This document shows, one piece after another, positions 5,469-9,911 of a stretch of 9,911 nt of DNA. Where the stretch lies: the NCBI GenBank assembly GCA_031273985.1, contig JAISQV010000039.1:1-9911 (forward strand). The letters are read 5' to 3'. The position numbers and the translations under genes were made by a program. Under the pieces are notes generated by a model, which worked only from the letters and a program-made list of their open reading frames with translations, was not told the DNA's origin and ran no database searches. Within the stretch, counting starts at the first letter, position 1, and every line of letters begins with the position of its first letter. The stretch comes from Spirochaetaceae bacterium. GTDB lineage: Bacteria > Spirochaetota > Spirochaetia > Treponematales > Breznakiellaceae.

Positions 5469-6175
5469 GATTCTCCTCCCCCCAGGTAGGAGCGGATCAG
5501 GGCCTCGTCAACCAGAAGCTCCGCCCCGGTCCCGCTCCGTTCCATGGTTCCCGTGGACATGATATAGGCCCTGCTGCACAGGGTCAGGGCCTTCCGGGCG
5601 TTTTGTTCCACCAGCAGGATCGTGGCGCCCGCCCGGTTTATTTCTTTCAGAATTTCAAAAATCTGATCCACCATGATGGGGGCCAGCCCCAGGGAGGGCT
5701 CGTCCAGCATCATGAGGCTGGGCCGGGCCATGATCCCCCGGCTGATGGCAAGCATCTGCTGTTCCCCCCCGGAAAGGTGGCCGCCGTACTGCCCCGCCCG
5801 CTCTTTCAGCCGGGGAAAGAGGGCGTACACCCTTTCCAGATCCTCCCGGATCCCCCGCCGGTCCCTCCGGCAGTAAGCGCCGGTCATGAGATTCTCCCGC
5901 ACCGTCAGGTGGGTAAAGATACGGCGGCCCTCCGGGACCTGCACGAGGCCGCTCCGCACCACCTGGTGGGGGCGCCGGGGGAGTTCCTTCCCCATGAAGC
6001 TGATCCTCCCCGCGCTGGCGTTCTCCACCCGGGATATGCAGTTGAGCAGCGTTGATTTTCCCGCCCCGTTGGCCCCCAGCACCGCCACGATCTCCCCGGC
6101 CTCGACCCGGAGAGAGACCCCCCTGAGGGCCTTGATCCCCCCGTACTCCGCATGGAGGTCCCGCACCTCAAGCAT
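5465..6175 (-). CDS. livF: Branched-chain amino acid-type ABC transporter ATP-binding protein LivF
   Basis: The gene encodes 236 residues, typical for LivF. It is one of two cytoplasmic ATPases that drive import through LivHM. Visible motifs are Walker A GANGAGKST (34-42), the Q-loop VQVPEGRRIF (78-87), the signature LSGGEQQ (134-140) and Walker B LMMLDEP (154-160) followed by SLGLAP. The switch region reads LLVEQN (187-192), in which glutamine replaces the usual histidine; this is characteristic of LivF and separates it from LivG. The start ATG (6173-6175) overlaps the livG stop region by 8 bp, has GGAGGG just upstream, and gives the usual LivF N-terminus MLEVRDLHAEYGG. The last bases overlap the dehydrogenase start. 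Confidence 0.95.
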   Translation of the reverse strand: MLEVRDLHAEYGGIKALRGVSLRVEAGEIVAVLGANGAGKSTLLNCISRVENASAGRISFMGKELPRRPHQVVRSGLVQVPEGRRIFTHLTVRENLMTGAYCRRDRRGIREDLERVYALFPRLKERAGQYGGHLSGGEQQMLAISRGIMARPSLMMLDEPSLGLAPIMVDQIFEILKEINRAGATILLVEQNARKALTLCSRAYIMSTGTMERSGTGAELLVDEALIRSYLGGGES

Positions 6176-6956
6176 GGCCGCCCTCCGGCGCGCTTCCCAG
6201 GTAGGCTGCTATGACCCTGGGGTCCCGCTTCAGCTCGCCAACCTTCCCCCCGGCTATGATACGCCCGAAGTTCAGCACCGTAACCTCATCGCAGAGTTCC
6301 GTTACCACGTCCATGTGGTGCTCTATCATCAGGATGCTCAAATCAAAGCGCTCCCGTATCGCCCGGATAAAGCGCACCAGTTCCAGGGATTCCGCGGCGT
6401 TCATTCCCGCAGCCGGTTCGTCCAGGAGGAGCAGCCTGGGGGCCAGCGCCAGGGCGCGGGCTATTTCAAGCCGCCGCTGGTGGCCGTAGGGAAGGCCGCC
6501 GGCCTTATCGTCCTGTTTGTCCCCCAGTCCCACGGCCTCCAGCAGGGAAACCGCCCGCTCCCGCAGCTCCCGCTCGGCCCGCCTGAAGGCGGGAAGCCGG
6601 AGCGCCGCGTCGAGGAGGCTGTACTTCTGTGCGGAACTTCCCGCGATGACGATGTTCTTGAGGACCCCCAGGTTCCCAAAGAGCCGGATATTCTGAAAGG
6701 TCCGCCCTATGCCCCCCGCCGCTATAACATGGGGCCCCAGGCCCGTGATGTCCCTGCCCAGGAAGCTTACACTCCCTCGGCTGGGGGCGTAGATGCCCGT
6801 AATGACATTGAAGACCGTGGTCTTCCCCGCGCCGTTGGGGCCTATGAGGCCGTGAATGGAACCGGCTTCCAGGCGGAGGCTGAAATCGGCGATGGCCCTG
6901 ACCCCGCCGAAGCTTTTTTCAAGGCCCGCTATCTCCAGCGCCGCGCTGCCCTTCAC
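6168..6956 (-). CDS. livG: Branched-chain amino acid-type ABC transporter ATP-binding protein LivG
   Basis: The gene encodes 262 residues. It is the second ATPase of the importer. Visible motifs are Walker A GPNGAGKTT (39-47), the Q-loop GRTFQNIRLF (84-93), the signature LPYGHQRRLEIARAL (155-169), Walker B LLLLDEP (175-181) with AAGMN, and the switch histidine in IEHH (211-214). The extended insert between Walker A and the signature and the C-terminal RDPRVIAAYLG are typical of LivG. The frame stays open far upstream to 7535, but that part is an out-of-frame reading of livM. The true start is a GTG at 6954-6956, overlapping the livM TGA as GTGA, with GGAGGA upstream. Use of GTG with a 4-bp overlap suggests that translation is coupled to livM. 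Confidence 0.94.
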   Translation of the reverse strand: MKGSAALEIAGLEKSFGGVRAIADFSLRLEAGSIHGLIGPNGAGKTTVFNVITGIYAPSRGSVSFLGRDITGLGPHVIAAGGIGRTFQNIRLFGNLGVLKNIVIAGSSAQKYSLLDAALRLPAFRRAERELRERAVSLLEAVGLGDKQDDKAGGLPYGHQRRLEIARALALAPRLLLLDEPAAGMNAAESLELVRFIRAIRERFDLSILMIEHHMDVVTELCDEVTVLNFGRIIAGGKVGELKRDPRVIAAYLGSAPEGGHA

Positions 6957-7831
6957 GGAGCCTTCCTCCGCGCAAAGAGGCCGGAGAGGCGGCGGCGGAG
7001 TCCCCGGAGCGAAAATTCCCGGTAGCCCAGAAGCCCGTTGGGCTGCAGGATGATGATCGCCACCACGGCTACCCCGTAGAAAAACATCCTGTAGTTGGAG
7101 AAGCTCCTGAATATTTCCGGGAGGAGGGTTACGAGGAGGGAGCCCAGCACGGAGCCGGAGAGACTCCCCATGCCCCCTATGACCACAGTGATGGTAAGCT
7201 CCGCCGATTTTGCCAGGTTGAACATGGCGGGGACGATGAAACAGATGTGGTGTGCCCAGAGCGCCCCGGCCCAGCCCGCGAACATGGCGGAAACCACAAA
7301 GGCAAGCTTCTTGTAGGCCGTAACATTGATGCCCACGGACTCGGCGGCCAGCTCCTCCTCCCGGATCGCCTCGAGGCAGCGCCCGAAGCGGGAATAGGCG
7401 AACCGGGCCGCCAGGACCAGGGCCAGCGCCAGGCTGACGAGGGCGGTGAGCAGGCTCGTGCGGTGGGGAATGCCCACCAGCCCCTGAGCGCCGCCGGTAA
7501 GGGGCCGGAGGTACTCGAAAAGAACCCGCACACATTCCCCCGCCCCCAGAGTCGTAATGAGGAAATAGTCCCCCTTGAGGCGCAGAGTCAGGGAGCCGAG
7601 GAGGAAACTCGCCAGGCCCGCCGCTGCTATCCCCGCCAGCAGCGCCGGGATAAAGGGAGCGCCCAGGCGGGCGGTGAGCAGGGCGGAGGTATAGGCCCCT
7701 ATGGACATGAAGGCCGCGTTGCCAAAGGAAAAGAGCCGGGTAAAGCCCGTCAGTATGGAGACCCCCAGCACGGCTATCAGGTTGATGCAGGCTACGATCA
7801 CTATGCCCTGGATAAAATCGGAGAGGAACAT
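6953..7831 (-). CDS. livM: Branched-chain amino acid-type ABC transporter permease LivM
   Basis: The gene encodes 292 residues, strongly hydrophobic, with about eight to nine membrane segments. It forms the inner-membrane channel together with LivH. Family landmarks are TGFTRLFSFGNAAFMSIGAYTSALL (28-52), the LKGDYFLITTLG stretch (85-96), and the cytoplasmic coupling loop RFGRCLEAIREEELAAESVGIN (148-169), which contacts the ATPases. Others are VVIGGMGSLSGSVLGSLL (216-233) and the ending ILQPNGLLGYRE (261-272). It starts 8 bp after livH and ends in the GTGA overlap with livG. The ATG at 7829-7831 gives the expected short N-terminus. The ribosome-binding site is weak, consistent with coupling to livH. 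The tail RRRLSGLFARRKAP is basic, as expected on the cytoplasmic side. Confidence 0.94.
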   Translation of the reverse strand: MFLSDFIQGIVIVACINLIAVLGVSILTGFTRLFSFGNAAFMSIGAYTSALLTARLGAPFIPALLAGIAAAGLASFLLGSLTLRLKGDYFLITTLGAGECVRVLFEYLRPLTGGAQGLVGIPHRTSLLTALVSLALALVLAARFAYSRFGRCLEAIREEELAAESVGINVTAYKKLAFVVSAMFAGWAGALWAHHICFIVPAMFNLAKSAELTITVVIGGMGSLSGSVLGSLLVTLLPEIFRSFSNYRMFFYGVAVVAIIILQPNGLLGYREFSLRGLRRRLSGLFARRKAP

Positions 7832-7839
7832 TCCCGGCC

Positions 7840-8712
7840 CTAAGCCTTTTCTTCCACCGTAACCCCCATGAGCCCCGAAGGTTTGAACACCAGAATAACG
7901 ATGAGCAGGGAGAAGGTTATGAGGTCCCGGAGGCCGGAATTGAGGTAACCGGCCACCAGCGCCTCGATGATCCCTATGACCAGGGCGCCGGCAATGGCCC
8001 CCCGGACGGAGCCCAGCCCCCCGAATACCGAGGCGATGAAAGCCTTAAGCCCCACATTCCCCATGGTGGGGTAGACATTGTACTTGAGGCCCAGAAAAAA
8101 CCCGGCTATGCCCGCGAGAAAGCCGGAAAGCAGGAAGACCATGAGGAGGATGCGGTTCACGGGGATACCCAAAAGCCCCGCGGTCCTGCTGTTGGAGGCC
8201 ACGGCCCGTACCCCCAGGCCGAATTTGGTCTTAAGAATCGCCCATTCCAGGGCTATGAGCGCCAGCGCCGAGACCAGCAGGGAGACGAGGCTTTCCCCGT
8301 CTATGCGGGCGCCCCAGAGGGAAACCGGCGCTATGGAAAGCGTAAAGGGGTAACGCTGATATTTGGCGTCGAAGACCAGCATGGCGCCGTTCTGAAATAC
8401 CGTGGAAAGCCCCATGGCGGCTATCATCAGGAATACCGTAGGCCCCCGGTGCTCCCGTATGGGCCGGTAGAAGAAACGCTCGTTGCAGACGCTGACCAGC
8501 CCGGCGGAAGCCACGGCCAGGATCAGGGCCGGGAGCAGGGGCAGGCGCAGGCTCACCGCGCCGGCCCAGGCCACATAGGCCCCCAGCATGGCCACCTCCC
8601 CGTGGGCCCAGTTGGAAAACCCCAGCAGGCTGTAGATCAGGGCGTAACCTGAGGCGATAAGCGCATAGATACTGCCTATGGAAACCCCGTTAATCAACTG
8701 CTGGAAAAGCAT
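7840..8712 (-). CDS. livH: Branched-chain amino acid-type ABC transporter permease LivH
   Basis: The gene encodes 290 residues with about eight membrane segments. It is the partner permease of LivM. Landmarks are LINGVSIGSIYALIASGYALIYSLLGFSNWAHGEVAMLGAY (6-46), an N-terminus seen across LivH proteins. Further on are the coupling loop GLGVRAVASNSRTAGLLGIPVNR (165-187), FGGLGSVRGAIAGALVIGIIE (230-250) and the end VFKPSGLMG (275-283). The start ATG at 8710-8712 lies 21 bp after the livK stop. The upstream GCAGGCGCT is a poor ribosome-binding site, so translation probably depends partly on livK. Nothing is missing, and the length is normal. Confidence 0.94.
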   Translation of the reverse strand: MLFQQLINGVSIGSIYALIASGYALIYSLLGFSNWAHGEVAMLGAYVAWAGAVSLRLPLLPALILAVASAGLVSVCNERFFYRPIREHRGPTVFLMIAAMGLSTVFQNGAMLVFDAKYQRYPFTLSIAPVSLWGARIDGESLVSLLVSALALIALEWAILKTKFGLGVRAVASNSRTAGLLGIPVNRILLMVFLLSGFLAGIAGFFLGLKYNVYPTMGNVGLKAFIASVFGGLGSVRGAIAGALVIGIIEALVAGYLNSGLRDLITFSLLIVILVFKPSGLMGVTVEEKA

Positions 8713-8733
8713 AGCGCCTGCTTATACTGCCCG

Positions 8734-9870
8734 CTAGTTGAATATTTCCAGGAACACCTCGTCGGGCCCCTGAATCTCGAATATGGCCAGCTCCCGCGAG
8801 GGGTTGTGCGTGGCCGGATCCACGGACATGGCCCCCAGGAGGCCGCTGAAATAGGTGGTCGCCTCAAGCCTGTCCCGTATCGCCACAGGGTCCGCGGAAC
8901 CCGCCTCGTTGATGGCCTGAACTATCCAGAGCAGGGCGTCATTGGTAAAGAGGCACTCCGCCTCCAGCGCCATGTTGAAACGGGCCTGGTACTCCTCCCC
9001 GTAGGCCCTGGCTTCGGGGGTATTGAAGCCGATGCGGGAACCGAAACGCTGCCCCTCCAGGGCGCCCTCCGCCAGGGTGGGGAGTTCCATGGAATCCCAG
9101 CCGTCGTAGCCGTAGATTCTAAAGGTAAGCCCCAGCTTCCGGGCCTGCTTGGCGATATTGCCTATGGTGTTGGGATTTGTCCAGGGGAGGAACAGCACGT
9201 CCGGCCTGGCGCGCCCTATCCGGGTCAATTGGGGTTCGAACTGGGTATCCGCGCCGCCCGCCGCTTCCTGGGCCACCACCTCGCCGCCCCCGGCCGTCAC
9301 CGCGTCCACCGTGTAGCCCGCCACATTAACCGAGTAGGCTTCGCTCTGATTCACGAGGAAGGCCGCCCGCTTCAGGCCCAGGCTCAGGACGTACTCACCC
9401 ATCTTTGTGCCCAGAAAAGAATCGATGAAGCACATCCTGAAGGAATAGGGATGCAGGTTACCGTTCTCGTCCACCGTTACCAGCTCGTTGGAGGCCGCGG
9501 TACCGATGATGGGCACCTGCTTCCGGTCGGCCACGGCGGCCATGGGAATATTACAGCTCGAAAAATTCGTGCCCACCACGGCAACCACATGGTACTCGTC
9601 GATGAGCCGGTTCAGGGCGTTCACCGAATCCTGGGGTTCCCCCTTGCCGTCGAGCCCCACAATCTCAATCTGCTTACCCAGTACGCCCCCGGACGCATTG
9701 ATCTTGTCCGCCGTCAGGTAGAGCCCGTTGAGCCCCGTCTGCCCCCAGAGGGAAGTCTCCCCCGAAAGGGCCCCCACATAACCTATCCTGATAACATCCC
9801 CGCCGCTTCTGGCGCAGCCCGCCAGGGCCAGGGCCAGCAAAACCGGCGCAACAGCCGCATAACGCTTCAT
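8734..9870 (-). CDS. livK: Branched-chain amino acid-type ABC transporter substrate-binding lipoprotein
   Basis: The gene encodes 378 residues. The N-terminus MKRYAAVAPVLLALALAGC is a lipoprotein signal with lipobox LAGC, so Cys19 should be lipidated and the protein anchored to a membrane. The mature part is a periplasmic binding protein of the Leu/Ile/Val (HAAT, Peripla_BP_6) family. It has IRIGYVGALSGETSLWGQ near 27-44, ADKINASGGVLGKQIEIV (54-71), VVGTNFSSCNIPMAAVADRKQVPIIGTAASN (98-128) and the hinge-side YGYDGWDS. The serine and GTAAS segments correspond to the loops that hold the amino-acid head group in LivJ, and the aspartate of DGWD to the position that contacts the amino group. The ligand is therefore probably an amino acid or similar compound, but the side-chain specificity cannot be read. 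AAGGAG (9877-9882) lies six bases before the ATG. It is the first gene of the operon within the window. Only 41 bp remain upstream, and no promoter is visible in them. Confidence 0.94.
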   Translation of the reverse strand: MKRYAAVAPVLLALALAGCARSGGDVIRIGYVGALSGETSLWGQTGLNGLYLTADKINASGGVLGKQIEIVGLDGKGEPQDSVNALNRLIDEYHVVAVVGTNFSSCNIPMAAVADRKQVPIIGTAASNELVTVDENGNLHPYSFRMCFIDSFLGTKMGEYVLSLGLKRAAFLVNQSEAYSVNVAGYTVDAVTAGGGEVVAQEAAGGADTQFEPQLTRIGRARPDVLFLPWTNPNTIGNIAKQARKLGLTFRIYGYDGWDSMELPTLAEGALEGQRFGSRIGFNTPEARAYGEEYQARFNMALEAECLFTNDALLWIVQAINEAGSADPVAIRDRLEATTYFSGLLGAMSVDPATHNPSRELAIFEIQGPDEVFLEIFN

Positions 9871-9911
9871 AAACCGCTCCTTCCTCCCGCATATTTCCCG
9901 GAACCGCCCCC

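Noticed and set aside
4374..5489. Long plus-strand open frame opposite the dehydrogenase
   Set aside because: Antisense shadow; the minus strand encodes a complete dehydrogenase with all zinc ligands.
5886..7025. Long plus-strand open frame opposite livF and livG
   Set aside because: Antisense shadow with no recognisable domain; both ATPases on the other strand are intact.
6957..7535. N-terminal extension of livG to 455 residues
   Set aside because: The extra part is livM read in another frame and has no membrane or ATPase features; the GTG at 6954-6956 has a ribosome-binding site and gives the normal LivG length.

Overview
This is a GC-rich window from a diderm bacterium, almost entirely coding on the minus strand. 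Exported proteins with Sec signal peptides, a lipobox on a transporter binding protein and an RlpA-like peptidoglycan-related protein fit a cell with an outer membrane. The gene set and the style of the intergenic repeats remind me of Spirochaetota, perhaps a Treponema relative. That is an impression from the proteins and was not tested by a search.

Layout, left to right. Bases 1-203 are the 3' end of a plus-strand glutamyl-tRNA synthetase gene (gltX), the only plus-strand gene. A repeat-rich convergent spacer (204-367) follows. Then come three closely packed minus-strand genes, transcribed from right to left: a PotD-like periplasmic binding protein (2114-3163), a protein with a TIR-like N-terminal region and ankyrin repeats (1197-2093), and a complete zinc-type sirtuin (368-1210) that overlaps the ankyrin gene by 14 bp. 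Upstream of them is a secreted protein with two RlpA-like double-psi beta-barrel domains (3213-3848).

A long non-coding stretch (3849-4415) holds three perfect short-loop hairpins and a tandem array of a roughly 36-bp palindromic unit. The same palindrome occurs beside gltX with compensating base changes in both arms of its stem.

The right half (4416-9870) is one compact operon read right to left: livK (lipoprotein binding protein), livH and livM (permeases), livG and livF (ATPases), and a zinc-dependent medium-chain dehydrogenase most like (R,R)-2,3-butanediol dehydrogenase. The first junction is 21 bp, the second 8 bp, and the remaining three overlap by 4, 8 and 4 bp. The first five genes form a complete importer of the branched-chain amino acid (HAAT) family. 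The tightly coupled dehydrogenase suggests that an imported compound, or a metabolite linked to it, is oxidised or reduced inside the cell.

I found no clear new defence or mobile system. The points most worth following up are the TIR-like/ankyrin plus sirtuin pair, the PotD homologue that lacks the known polyamine-contact residues, the tandem double-psi barrel protein, and the dispersed hairpin repeat family.
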